A stretch of 64,000 nt of DNA from Mesostigma viride (lineage: Eukaryota; Streptophyta; Mesostigmatophyceae; Mesostigmatales; Mesostigmataceae): assembly GCA_009746045.1 (NCBI GenBank), contig RPFO01000041.1:625944-689943 (forward strand). Reading direction: 5' to 3'. Position numbers and translations under genes: made by a program. Under the pieces are notes generated by a model. The model saw only the letters and a list, made by a program, of their open reading frames with translations, had not been told where the DNA came from and searched no databases. The stretch's first letter is position 1. The number at the start of each line of letters is the position of its first letter. Below are positions 18,645 to 29,503 of the stretch, piece after piece.

Positions 18645-20991
18645 TCAAGTCCCACCAGAAAAGGGGTCCATGAGCCCTTTGAGCACAGGGTATTGCAGCT
18701 CAGCCTTGCTCTCCAGCTTGGTGAGGGCGTCTGCTGGGTTGTCAACACCAGGCACATGTTCAAGATGAGCAAGGTAAGACATCTCCTTCAGCAACAAATA
18801 ATCCAGATCCCTGCTCCTGGCGAGCTGTCTGTGCACAAACTGCACCATGCCCATGCTGTCTGTCTTGACCAGTGTGTGCAGCTGCAAGCTACAGGAAGCT
18901 ACCTGACAGAGCTGGTAGAATAACTCCCTGAGGTAAAGAGCAGTGTGTAGCCCCTCACATATTGCCCTGCACTCAGCAATGTCACTGCTGGGCGTCACCC
19001 TGTTCTGTAACCTACTGTACCAGCTGACCAGAGAAGTGTGCTCCTGTTGTAGTGTAATGAGTGCTGCTGCCCTACCCCTGACATCCGTCACCTTCCTGCT
19101 GTCCATGGAACTGTCCACAAAGCACCATGTTGAGTGGTTTGTACAAGTCCACAGCTGCCAGTATGAGTGGAGGTGAGCTCCTGACAGACTCAACCACCTG
19201 CTCTGCCCCTACCTCAACCAGCTGAGCATCTGTGAGCCTACTCAGCACCAACAAATCTGGGGCACAAATGCTAGCTAGCCAAGCCAACATTCCCCTGATT
19301 GTGGCACACCTGGCCTGGGTAATGGGCTGCTGGAGGGCATCAATGATCTGCTGAGGATAGTTGTTGCCACCCTCCATCTTGATAAACCAAGTACCTGCCC
19401 TCTTGATCAGCGTGGCCTGCATTCCACAAAACACCATGGGCTCATCCTGCTTCATGTGCTGGACCTTTCCTAACTCAAACCTCTTCTGGATCTTGGACAG
19501 TACTGAATCCACCCACTCAGGAGGCCCTAGAAGGTGCAGGTCATCTCCATGCAGAGATGCAAACACAGGCAACCCTTCATGAGTACTCTGGAACAAGCAA
19601 GGATCAACTGGAGACACAGTAAAGCCACAGTGAGTTTTCAGAAACTTTTCCAGGCTCTTTCTCCAGATGATAGGGCTGGACCTGAGACCCTCCAAACCCT
19701 TGAGTATTCTGAGATATTTTGACTTGATCTCTGCTCTCCACACCTTGGGCACTGTTACAAAGAAGGGAGGGATATCACGCCACGTCTCCTTGGCCTGCTC
19801 CACATCACCCTTAAGAAAAGCCCTCTTGAAATCAATCAGCACAGAGCTGTACGCAATGCCCTTGACCAGGAAAGACAGATATATACACAGAACAATCCTC
19901 CAGGTATCATGCAGCATCCCAGGCGTATACAACTCCTCATCTGTCAGCTCCCCCGTGCCATGGTACTCAGTCACAACTGGCCTCACATGTGGCACCTGCA
20001 CACCGTCTATCTCCTTCAGCTTGAGCACAAACAAGAGCCTTAGCAACTGATGCTCCCTGGGCAACTCATCCACAGGCTCAGCACAGTTAGACACTATCCA
20101 GTCATGCCCACTGGAGACAAACCCTAGAATCCATGCCTTAGCCATCTTGGGGCTTTGCATCAACTCTACCAACTGGTGCCAGGAAATAGGACTGTGACCA
20201 GCAATCTGGTACTTGTGCACCCCCAAGTCCCGTGGATCTAGGGTGGTTGGGATGATCAACAAGTCCTCAGCAATGGGCTCCTTGCCTTCAGGCCCCACAC
20301 TCTGCTGTCCCTTCACAGCCTTGACTGCCACAGCTAGACCCTTGGAGTAGTGATATCTCTGGAGGGGCAAACTGCCATGGCCTTCTACATAGTGCAAGCT
20401 CATCTGCTGACAGAGTCACTCCTGGCATGCACAAGAAATTCTGGCCCAAGATGGCAGGCCCCTGGTACCCTTCCACCACACAGAACGCAGTGGGGACACC
20501 CAGGATAGGCACAGTCACTGACTTCCCCTAGGATCTTCATTGTTACAGTGCCCGTAAAGTCACTCACTGCCCTGCAGCCAGCCTTATTCACCTTCAGGCC
20601 CTGAGCATCCTCCACCCTGATGATAGACACCTCTGAGTTAGTATCCACTTCTAGGGTAGCAGCCCAGCAGGAACCCCATTCAGTCAACTTAGATACCTTG
20701 GGATCCTTGTGCTTGTTGAACATGAGCGACCGGACAATGTCTGCCATGAGTGGCCTCTTGGACCCTGGTGCAGGCCCAGCCCCAGTTGGCTCCACCACAG
20801 GTGATGCAGTTGCCTCCTGCACCTCGTCATCATCAGAGGGATAGCCAACTCCCACGTCAGTGACAGGCACATCAACTACCTGGTCCTTAACCTGGCCCTC
20901 CAGCCAACACTGGGGTCCAGGCCCGTCTGCAGGCCAGATTGCATGTGGCTTGCGTTCCTTGACGTTGGCCCAGCTCAACCTGTAAACATGT

Positions 20992-21158
20992 TGCGCCCCG
21001 GCACCATGCCGTGGAGAGAGCTGTGGCCTGCCCACCTGCGGCAGTGAGAGAAGCTAGGGCGCCCTCCCTCCTTCTCGCTGTGTATAAAGGGTTGAAGGTT
21101 CCTTTACTCTGTATTGGCACCCACGTGACGCAGTCACGTGCTTATTAATTAATTAACC
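20992..21158 (+). mobile_element. short SINE-like insertion with TTAA tail in pol of element 3
   Basis: About 167 bp flanked by AACCTGTAAACATG on both sides (20978-20991 and 21157-21170), a variable-length duplication as made by LINE machinery. The insert ends with CACGTGACGCAGTCACGTG, then CTTATTAATTAATTAA as the tail. The same palindrome-plus-tail is seen at 51128-51165 and 51296-51330 and in their mirror copies. It splits the integrase C-terminal coding region. Confidence 0.7.
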
Positions 21159-22007
21159 TGTAAACATGCCTGGGATTACTCTCCAAGGCCACAAGGCAGG
21201 AACGATTGGCATCTTCCACACAGGTCACCACCCCGTTCTGCCACTTGCCCCTCTTGCCCTGCATTGATGGCTCCTTCCACATTCTGACCTTCAGCCCCAC
21301 CTGAGGCCTCAGCACATTCCAGCCCCTATCCTTGCGTCTCAACTGAGCAAACACCCTGTCTGCTTTCCTCAAGCAAGCCTGGACCACTTCCTGGGCTAGC
21401 ATCCCAAACTGCAGTGCTACAGGATTGACAGCCACCCCGTCATAATAGTAGTTTATTCTGAGGTTCAGCTGTTCTTCCACCTGCCTGGTCCACACTGCCC
21501 TCTCCAAAGCAGATGCTACCAGTGGCACCTTAGGTTCTGCCAGCACTACGGTCTTGACCTCCCTGATGGATCTCTCCACAGCACCTTGCTGTCCATGGCT
21601 CTCCCTGGGCGTGACCAGCAGCTTGCATGGCAGTTGCTCCTGCTGTGACAGTAGGCACTCAAACTGAATATCAGCCTGAACTGTCTTGTACACCCCAAAG
21701 CCTGGTAAGAGAGTCTGCAAGCCCAGCAGCAGGGTGTTCCCCTTCATATCTGGCAGAATCTGGAGCAGCCTGTACCTGCTAAATCTGTCCACTGCCACCA
21801 AAATGTATAAGCCCCTGATATGCTGGACGCCTACCTGGATGTCCCCCTTCTCCCTGGCAGGCTCCCTAGCATGGGACCTTGGCTTCTTGGCAGCATTCTC
21901 CTTACAAGTACACTGCTCAGCTGCAGCCCTGCATGCCTCCCTCAGTGGCTCATCTCCAATCTTCCAACCAAACATCTCAGCCATGGCTGTGTGACCAAAG
22001 ATATTAT

Positions 22008-22115
22008 GCAGTACTTCGTAGTATAGAGCTTTGACATGGCTCTGTATATAGGTTTATAGCTGGGCGTTTGCTTTGGTTTGAGTGATTTCACTCTGCTGTA
22101 AGTAATTATATTTTT
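22008..22115. mobile_element. 107-bp insertion with 15-bp target duplication in pol of element 3
   Basis: AAAGATATTATGCAG stands on both sides (21993-22007 and again at about 22116-22130). The insert is A+T-rich, begins TACTTCGTAGTATAGAGC and ends TAATTATATTTTTA. The length of the duplication suggests LINE-type retroposition. The family is not recognised. It cuts the integrase zinc domain. Confidence 0.6.
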
Positions 22116-22488
22116 AAAAGATATTATGCAGCCTGCGTCCAGCATCCGTGTAGCTCAGTTGCCTAGCCAGATTACGCACCTGGGAAGACGCCTGGACGGG
22201 CCCTGCGTGTGAGGACGCAACATCCACCTTCTGCATCTTGGATCCAGAGGACCTAGCAGACCCTCCCAGCAGAGCATCTAGGCTCCCAGAGCCAACTCTG
22301 TCTGGGGACCCTCCACCTGTTGACAGTTGAGGGGATTGTTGTGCTGCAGCATGCATGCAATCTTGTGGAATGAGAACATCATTACACCCCTGGTGCTGAT
22401 CAGAGGTGGCACCCTGCCCAGATTTATTTACATGTGAAGCTGTGTCCCCACAGGGTGTCTCACTATGTACACGGGACTGCTTCACTAG

Positions 22489-22491
22489 TCA
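22489..22491 (-). promoter_or_regulatory. in-frame UGA CUA G between gag and pol, readthrough candidate (element 3)
   Basis: The sequence is AAG TGA CTA GTG AAG; pol continues in the same frame. This is the full UGA CUAG readthrough consensus. It supports the same arrangement in elements 1 and 2. Confidence 0.65.
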
Positions 22492-23816
22492 CTTCTGATC
22501 AGACTGCCCCTTCTTCTTGTTAGGGCAATCCCTCTTCCAGTGACCTTCCTTGCCACAAGCAAAACACTTGCTCTTGCGGCCCTCCCCCTGGGGCCTTGCT
22601 GTCCTGCTTGTTCTGGTTGCCTGAGGCCTGATTGTTATTCTGCCCCTGGCCACCACCCTTACCCTGCTGATGGCTGTTCCGGTTGCCAGACTGGTTCCCC
22701 TGATTCTGGTTCCCCTGCTGACCTCCTCCACCACCCTGGTTCTGCTCCTTCTGGGCCTGCTTCCTTCTCCTGCTACCATACCGTGTCCCAGATGGGGCAC
22801 GGTTCTTGCCCTGGCTAGCCTGAGACGCTGACCCTCCCTGAGAACTGATACCCTTGCAGGTAGGGACCCGGGTCCTGAAGTTTAGTATCACACGCTTCAG
22901 AGCCCCCCAGGTGCCATCAGTGAGATCACAGAGCTGCCTAGCAGTAGCCCGGCCTACCTTCCTCTCACAAGCCCATCTTATCAAAGAAGTTGTCTGCTGC
23001 TGCCCTGACTGTCACACTGAAGCCCTGCTTCTTGCCTGCCTCCACGATCAACTCAAACCTGGCCAGCTCAGCAGCCACCTCACCCTTGATCTCAAACTCA
23101 TCAAACTCTCTCTTCTTTTCCATGGTGAGATTGTGAACTCTGTCAGAGAAATCCTCCTTGATGTCGTCTAGGAACTGCAGCAAAGTGTGCCCCTCTTTCA
23201 GAGCATGCCTAGCCATGTCATTGACCCTTTCAGACGACCCCTTGTTTGCGGTGGAAGAGTGAAACACCCTGACAATATCCACACCTGCTGCGACAGAGCC
23301 TACGACTAGCTTCATGTCATCAAGCCATTTATCCAGGTTATCTTGCTTCAGGGGAGGGTTGAGCGCTTTCTGCCCATTCATGACTGTAACAGCATCAGAA
23401 AATGGACGGGTGCCAGGCAACACACTCCCCACACGCACTGGTGGTGCCTGGGGAGGGTCAATCCTTGCCTCCAAACGCTCGGGCAACATACCAGACACCG
23501 TATCGTGAACAGCAGCTTGCTTTGCAGCACGCACACCTGGGGTGACGATCGCGTCCTCTTCACCAGGCGTTGTGAGCACAACTGCATCCGTAGGTCGCCT
23601 GGCACGCTTGACTTTCTCCACCTCAGCGTGCCCATCACGCCACCGCTTGTGTGTTCTCCCGGCCCTGGGGTCCAGCTCTGGGATAGGTTGCCCAGCTGGC
23701 GCCTCCACGCCCCTCTCCTCCATTGCCTCTCCTTCCTCTCTGGCGACGTCCTCCTCTGCCGTTCGCTCCCGTTGCTCCTCGAATGTCGCCGCACCCCGGC
23801 TTGCCCTCCTAGGCAT
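22489..23816 (-). pseudogene. gag: gag of copia element 3, two frameshifts
   Basis: Start ATG at 23816 (MPRRASRG) after TATATA. The N-terminal part and core (LDDMKLVVGSV, FFDKMGL) are open to about 22965. Two frame changes near 22970 and 22560 are needed to reach the Gly/Gln/Asn-rich tail and the CCHC knuckle (CFACGKEGHWKRDC). The gag N-terminus is in one frame here, unlike elements 1 and 2. Confidence 0.8.
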
Positions 23817-23884
23817 TATATACAATGGCTGCGACCAACTTTGCAACAAGAAAACAGCAAACTCTCCACCTATCCTCCACCCCT

Positions 23885-24850
23885 TCAAGCCTCGTTTTCA
23901 GACGAAGCTTCTCCTGCAACCGGTGCAGGTGCTGGCTCGTGGAACGGTCCCTCCACCGGATTCAATGGTTGCCCCTGGTCGTCGTGAGTAGGCACAGGCT
24001 TACTAACCACCGGAAGCCTCAAACCATACGCGTAATCGCGTATCCAGCGAGAACCCCCCCACCTCAACAAATGGGCCTCACCTAAACCAACGTTGTCGTC
24101 AATGTGGTAGCAATTAAGCTCGTCCCGCTGCGCCTGCTCACGGCCCTCCTGAGAGCCGTTGCCCTCGTGACGCCTTTGGGCCGGCTGTACTACCGCCCCT
24201 TCTGGCGGATCCACGAAGTCGTAGAAGGCGTCGTCAGCTGAGACCTCTCGACCGCCAACCACGTCGACAGTCAAACTCAGCTGGTTTAACTCCCGGCGAG
24301 AATGTGGAGTATCCCGACTGGTATAGATGGAGAAAGGATTAAGAGTAATGAATACACGATCAGCAGCGCCTCTGGTCAACTCCAAGACGGAGTGCGCCAG
24401 ATTCTGGCACTCTGCCACCAACGCTTGCGTACTGCCACGAACAATGGCCTCCCGCCTGTCCCGGGCGACTTGCACCACGTTTGGCACGCCGGCGTAGTCG
24501 TCCCCAAGGCGAAGATTGGCGACAAGGTCGTTTATCTCTCGGGCACCCCCGAGGCTTATGGCAATTATCTGCAGAAGCAGAGAGACCACCTGCTCAAACG
24601 CGAATGCGTTTGTATGGCCTGCCCGCCAAGACGCTGGCAGCCTTCTTATGATTTCTGCGAGGTCCTCGCGAAACCTCAGCAGTTGCTCAGCTGCTCCTCG
24701 GACGTACTCGCCCGGCGCCGACACCGCACGAATGTTCCGGCGCACTTCTTCCGAGTCCTCGTGCCCTCCTGCGGGTACTGGACTGGACGCCGCTACCGTT
24801 GCTGCACGTGCAAACGTGTTTGTCCTAGCTTCAGAGTCCGAATTCGACAC
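23885..24850 (-). CDS. extra 5' ORF of copia element 3, unknown function
   Basis: One uninterrupted frame between the LTR and gag, ending 68 nt before the gag ATG. It is open back into the LTR; the position that aligns with the start codon of element 1 is GTG here (24850), so the true start is uncertain. About 320 residues. Helical-looking central part, then the block ADRVFITLNPFSIYTSRDTP, then a charged stretch and RWIRDYAYGL. It is homologous to 6693-7819. No known domain recognised. It has stayed open while gag and pol of the same copy are broken, which may be chance. Confidence 0.65.
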   Translation of the reverse strand: MSNSDSEARTNTFARAATVAASSPVPAGGHEDSEEVRRNIRAVSAPGEYVRGAAEQLLRFREDLAEIIRRLPASWRAGHTNAFAFEQVVSLLLQIIAISLGGAREINDLVANLRLGDDYAGVPNVVQVARDRREAIVRGSTQALVAECQNLAHSVLELTRGAADRVFITLNPFSIYTSRDTPHSRRELNQLSLTVDVVGGREVSADDAFYDFVDPPEGAVVQPAQRRHEGNGSQEGREQAQRDELNCYHIDDNVGLGEAHLLRWGGSRWIRDYAYGLRLPVVSKPVPTHDDQGQPLNPVEGPFHEPAPAPVAGEASSENEA

Positions 24851-24874
24851 ATCCGTCGACCAGACTGTAATACG

Positions 24875-25524
24875 ATTTAGATGAACGCGGATCAGTGAGT
24901 TTCTGGTCTTCCCAAGATGTGATGAATGGAGCCATGGTTTCAACCAGCGGCTTTTCACCTTTACCACAGTTGCCTCACTACCCTGTGGTCACTAGCCTGA
25001 GGCGGCAGCACCCACGGACGGTGTTAGGAAAAGACGCTTGGCCACTGCTGTGTCCGAGCCTTTCTAGGTTTCACCATTGCCGGCTGCCAGGCCTTGCGCG
25101 CCTTGGCAGGTCCGCCACTGTCAGTTTCCTTGGTTGCATCAATCCAGGACGTCTGTCCTTCCATGAATGACAGTAACGCTCTGGATTTATCCGTCATGAC
25201 AAGTACCCGTCCATCCCAGGCCTGCAGGACTGCCAGTCCTGAAGTCCTGTGACATTCTTGGTACCATCAACCAATACTGACCACAGTACCTCCTAGTGAC
25301 AGTCGGTCCTGTGACACGTAACTTGTGATGGTTCACCATGCAACACTGCCACGTGCCCTGTCCCTCACGTGTCCTTAGTCCGGGTACTGCTGTAGCGTCC
25401 GGCGGCATTACTTCGGGACTTGATAACTCTCAAGTTCCTTGTCCACATGAGGCGTTTAGCACGGCGTTGGAAAGGCCACTTCAAGTATGATATGCTTAGC
25501 ATATTGCATCATCAATATGCTAAC
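24875..25524 (-). repeat. extra R-U5 copy next to the 5' LTR of copia element 3
   Basis: About 650 bp matching the U5-side two thirds of the complete LTR that follows at 25532. It starts in element sense exactly at GTTAGCATATTG, and both units are bordered by TAATACG. The 5' end of this element therefore reads U3-R-U5, CGTATTA, R-U5, CGTATTA, internal region. Confidence 0.75.
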
Positions 25525-25531
25525 TAATACG

Positions 25532-26541
25532 ATTTAGATGAACGCGGATCAGTGAGTTTCTGGTCTTCCCAAGATGTGATGAATGGAGCCATGGTCTCAA
25601 CCAGCGGCTTTTCACCTTTACCACAGTTGCCTCACTACCCTGTGGTCACTAGCCTGAGGCGGCAGCACCCACGGACGGTGTTGGGAAAAGACGCTTGGCC
25701 ACTGCTGTGTCCGAGCCTTTCTAGGTTTCACCATTGCTGCCAGGCCTTGCGCGCCTTGGCAGGTCCGCCACTGTCAGTTTCCTTGGTTGCATCAATCCAG
25801 GACGTCTGTCCTTCCATGATGAATGACAGTAACGCTCTGGATTTATCCGTCATGACAAATACCCGTCCATCCCAGGCCTGCAGGACTGCCAGTCCTGAAG
25901 TCCTGTGACATTCTTGGTACCATCAACCAATACTGACCACAGTACCTCCTAGTGACAGTCGGTCCTGTGACACGTAACTTGTGATGGTTCACCATGCAAC
26001 ACTGCCACGTGCCCTGTCCCTCACGTGTCCTTAGTCCTGGTACTGCTGTAGCGTCCGGCGGCATTACTTCGGGACTTGATAACTCTCAAGTTCCTTGTCC
26101 AAATGAGGCGTTTAGCACGGCGTTGGAAAGGCCACTTCAAGTATGATATGCTTAGCATATTGCATCATCAATATGCTAACTCCAACCCCTTCTTGTTTTG
26201 GAGCTGCAAGCTTCACACCATGACCAACCCATTCCTTGCTGCCTTGTGAAATGAACAACTGGTTACCCTGGACTTATAATAAGCCTCATGAGCAATCCCT
26301 TTTGCCACCTTAATGGTATCCTTCTTAGGGATCTATGGTTCAACCCTGCCATCTGATCATTAACTTGACCTGCAGGTCATCCCCAACCCTTTCTTTTGCA
26401 ACTGTACCTTGGCTTGGGCTTAAAGGAGGATATTGAATATTCCTTAGGCAACATATCCTGGATATCTGAATGAGAGGCCCTGACTACAGGAAACGTATTA
26501 CAGTGAGTTCCTGGTCTTCCCAGTTATCACTGGCGCCCGTT
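25532..26541 (-). repeat. 5' LTR of copia element 3
   Basis: 1010 bp complete LTR, near-identical to 17022-18033. The outer border is the LINE sequence resuming at 26542. The sequence after U5 (CGTATTACAG) does not begin with TGG, so priming by the 3' end of a tRNA in the standard way is not apparent. Confidence 0.75.
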
Positions 26542-26849
26542 CTTGGAGCGCCAGTAGGTGTTGAGCGAACGGAGCCTAGCCCAGGCCAGGCCAATGCGGG
26601 TGTCCACATCGTCGGCGGTGTCAGGGAGCCAGCTCCCTAACAGTTTGAAGCGGTCGCGGAACGGGACCGCCGCCCCGTCGAGCAGGCGCGGCAGCGGCGG
26701 TGTACTGGAGGCCCCAATCACCATCGCCTCAGTTTTGACACTAATCTCCAACCCCACCGCCCTCGCCTCCAAGCCCAGACAGTCCAGCCAGGTCTGAATG
26801 TCCTCGGGGCGCGTGATGAGGGTGGTGTCATCCGCATAAAGCGATCTAT
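26542..26849 (-). pseudogene. LINE reverse transcriptase, middle part
   Basis: Minus-strand fragment containing a YADDTTLI-type motif near 26840, then EISVKTEAMV, FKLLGSWLPD and TRIGLAWARL, the region after the catalytic box. It joins in sense to 16428-17021 across copia element 3. It stops abruptly at about 26849, as in a 5'-truncated LINE insertion. Confidence 0.7.
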
Positions 26850-26874
26850 GTACAATGATAACAATCCTATTCTA

Positions 26875-26885
26875 TTAAGGGGACG
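26875..26885 (+). repeat. candidate 5' terminus TTAA-GGGGACG
   Basis: TTAAGGGGACG, then GAATATTTTTGCTCC, then a run AAAAAATTC. The same start and layout is at 33636-33690 ahead of a related ORF. TTAA is the target of Kolobok and piggyBac transposons. No matching inverted end was found downstream. Confidence 0.4.
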
Positions 26886-26980
26886 GGACATGCCCGAATA
26901 TTTTTGCTCCAAAAAATTCGCGCCGGAACCCGACCAGAAATTCACGTGTCAGGCGAAATTCGGGTGAGGGCTGGGGTGCG

Positions 26981-27334
26981 ATGGCGGATCAGGGCGTGGA
27001 TATGCAGCGTGAAATTGAGGCCATGTTGGCCGTTTCAGAGTGGAAAATGTCGAACGGATATGGCAAAATCCCGTTGGAAAGTATTTGCAGTCGGGAAGGT
27101 CTTATTGCTCTCGGTTCAGCTGGCCGCAACCACGTGCCCCCAACCGCCATCGATACTGACAACAAGACTTTCAGGAACGCTGCTTATCGTTGGTTTGCCG
27201 CCATGCTGGGCTGGAGGAATGATGATGGAAGTGCCAAGGAACTTCCGGACGAGAGTATTCACGTTATCCGCCGACTTTTTCCCGATGCGCAGGGAAGCTA
27301 CATCGGTTTTATTCCAACGTCGGACACTGAATAG
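26981..27334 (+). CDS. small conserved ORF ahead of the transposase (NGY...GFIPT family)
   Basis: 117 residues from the ATG in a GCGATGGCGG context, which is repeated at the second copy (33741). The two proteins share NGY, a LG..xR.H.PP block, NK.FR.AAYRW, DGSAKELP and a YxGFIPT end. The pattern of conservation suggests a compact folded domain with a Trp/Arg-rich surface, perhaps DNA-binding. No named family recognised. It lies 100 bp inside a putative transposon end and just before the transposase remains, so it may be a second transposon protein. Confidence 0.6.
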   Translation: MADQGVDMQREIEAMLAVSEWKMSNGYGKIPLESICSREGLIALGSAGRNHVPPTAIDTDNKTFRNAAYRWFAAMLGWRNDDGSAKELPDESIHVIRRLFPDAQGSYIGFIPTSDTE

Positions 27335-27376
27335 AGTTTTTTTCGTGTAGTATAGACTAGCCCGCAAACAGAAGAA

Positions 27377-29381
27377 ATGCCGAATCCCGGCAAACGATCA
27401 GGGGCGCAGCGGTCACGGCGACTTAAGGAGACGTCCGCTGCGTGGCTAGGCGATGATTTTGAGGCAGCAGCAACGCCGCAACGCAGAGGCAGGGGGCGCC
27501 CTCGCGGCTCCAGTCCAAAGAGAAAGGGCCAGGTCGGCGGCGCACACAGTCAAATAAAAAGAAAAGCAGGGCATCAACAAGCGTCAGCCCAGCAACACCA
27601 GCATGCAACGGGATCGACCCCTGGCATGCCGCAGCGAGGGTGGTGCGCATTCAACTCCGTCGAGCACTGGGCGCAAGAGAAAGGCAACGGAGCTGTATGG
27701 ACCATCGCCCAAGAAGATCGACTCGCGAGGAAATCACATCAAGGTATATGGCTCGCGTCAGACTGCGCCTGCCCCTACTCGTGGCCAGCCATTTGAGATG
27801 CCTCGTTTGCTGGTAGATGCCCACAATCTTGAGGTCATTCTAGGTGCCATGGCATGCCCGTCATGCAAGATGTGCATAGTCAAGATAGGAGAACCAGAGA
27901 TGCACGCGAGGTCTGATCGTGGCAGCCCATCTTCTCTGGTGCTGTGGTGCAACAGCAGCTGCACGGGGGTGGATGGCGCGGGCCATGGTGGTGTACCAAA
28001 GACATCCTGTCACCCAACTCTGACCTGCGGCCGGGTGTGGATTGCAACATGCTCAACAGCCCCATGGCAGTCGCTGGGGTGTTGTTTGGTAGTAGCCAGC
28101 CCGTGCTCGTGCGGCTAGCCACGCTCCTAGGGCTGAGGTGCACCACTGGGCATTGCACGTTGCGTAAGGATGTCGCAGCTGCCACGTCTATTGTCAAGGA
28201 GCACCTGCACGATCAGCTAACTAATGGAGAACAGGGAGACGGTGCGGGCATGGGAGCAGGAGCACAAGCGCTTTGGCGTAGATGGGAAGGGGAGGCAGGG
28301 CTGCCGCCTGCCGCCTGACGCTGGATGGGTCATGGCCCAACCGGGGTTTAGCATCCCCCTTTGGCCAGCAGTCGGTAATTCACGATTGCACTGGGCTGTG
28401 CGTGGGGCACCATGTCTCTGCATGGCAAGTAGTGGTGTCAGGCCTGCGAGGTGGCTAGCAAGGCAGGCAAGGAGCCCTGGCCCCATGTGTGCTATCTCAA
28501 CCACACAGGCAGCAGTAGAAGCATCATTGGAAGGGGAGGGGGCTGTCTTCTTGCTGCGTGACCTGGCATCCACAGTTGCGGGCATCAGCACGGGGCAGGT
28601 GGTGCACGGGGAGGAGGGGGCAGCAGGGGAGGAGGAGGCAGGAGGGAAGAAGGAGGTGCTGCCAAGGCCAATGGCCCAACGCTTGTACGCTGCTGAGGTG
28701 GTTTTAGCGATGGTGATGACCACCTGGTTTGTACGGGTCAAAGAGGACAAGTTCCTCTCGGAGGCAGGCCTCATCCGGCCCCGAGAAGAAGGAAGACATC
28801 AATTGTGACTTGGGGGGGTGTTTGTACAATGCACTGACCAAGCTCAAGCAGAAGGAGCACCAGGGCAAGCTCAGGCCGGGGGTGCTAGATGACCCCACAG
28901 TGTGTTATTCCCTCCGCACGTGCATCCATGCCAACGGGCACATGGGGGCAGTCCACCTCAAGGGGGCACTAGACAACGCACTGCTGCACTACTTTTACAA
29001 GCACGACAAGTGTTAAATAAGCAGCGGCCTAACTATGTGCGGCAAGCGGATCCAAGCCAGCCGCATGTTGAGCAGCAGTGGTGTGGCTGTGTGGTGGGGG
29101 ACACAACGCCCGGGTGGGGTGGGACCACGTGGCTGCCCGTCGCGGCGAGCACGCCGCAGGGGGTGACTGTGGATGTGCTGGGGCTGGTCAAGGCTGTCTG
29201 GGCCAAGTACACCACGATGGACATTCTGGAGGCCTGCACCCACGATGCCAGCAGCAACAGGAATGACTTCCTGCACTCCCAGCAGATCAGGCCGGGCTGT
29301 CCCCGGTGGGAAGGGCGGGTTTGGGGCAGGGCTGTACCCAGGTGCATGCGCGGTGGGCATACTGCACGTGCAGCACGGTGA
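27377..29381 (+). pseudogene. Kolobok/Mutator-like DDE transposase, frameshifted
   Basis: Pieces in several frames form one colinear protein. N-terminus: basic with an AT-hook-like RRGRGRPRGS. Then a CP.C...C..C zinc region (27850-27960); NSPMAVAGVLFG...LVRLATLLGL; LDGSWPNRGL near 28320 (first Asp motif); NHTGSSRS near 28500; SDGDD near 28705 (second Asp); KEDINCDLGGCLYNALTKLK; and LEACTHDASSNRNDFLHS near 29230 (Glu motif region). This matches the layout of the transposase domain usually labelled Mutator-like and found in Kolobok elements. At least four frame changes make it inactive. A TTAA end 500 bp upstream favours Kolobok. Confidence 0.6.
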
Positions 29382-29503
29382 ACAGTGGTGGCTAGAGGAT
29401 GCAGAGGAACTGGGTGTGACAGTGACCCCCGCTGTCGAGGCGCAGCTGGGGACCATCAAGACCAAGAGGGAGTGGCAGCAGCATGCAGCTCAAGGGGCAG
29501 CAT

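Larger units (their letters stand above)
18645..22488 (-). pseudogene. pol: Ty1/copia-type pol of element 3, broken
   Basis: Same domain order as elements 1 and 2: integrase zinc region cut at HNIF by a short insertion (22008-22115); integrase core (GVQHIRG, ADIQFE, GAVERS); integrase C-terminus cut at HVYRL by a SINE (20992-21158); retropepsin-like EVDTNS near 20660; RT DFKRAFLKGD and HGDDLHL; RNase H VDSS, SDIAECRA and KTDSMG. Several frame breaks lie at about 20400-20520 and 19070-19190. Integrase has VQADIQFE where the others have ADLQFD. The remains are clearly inactive but still recognisable throughout, which suggests moderate age. Confidence 0.85.
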
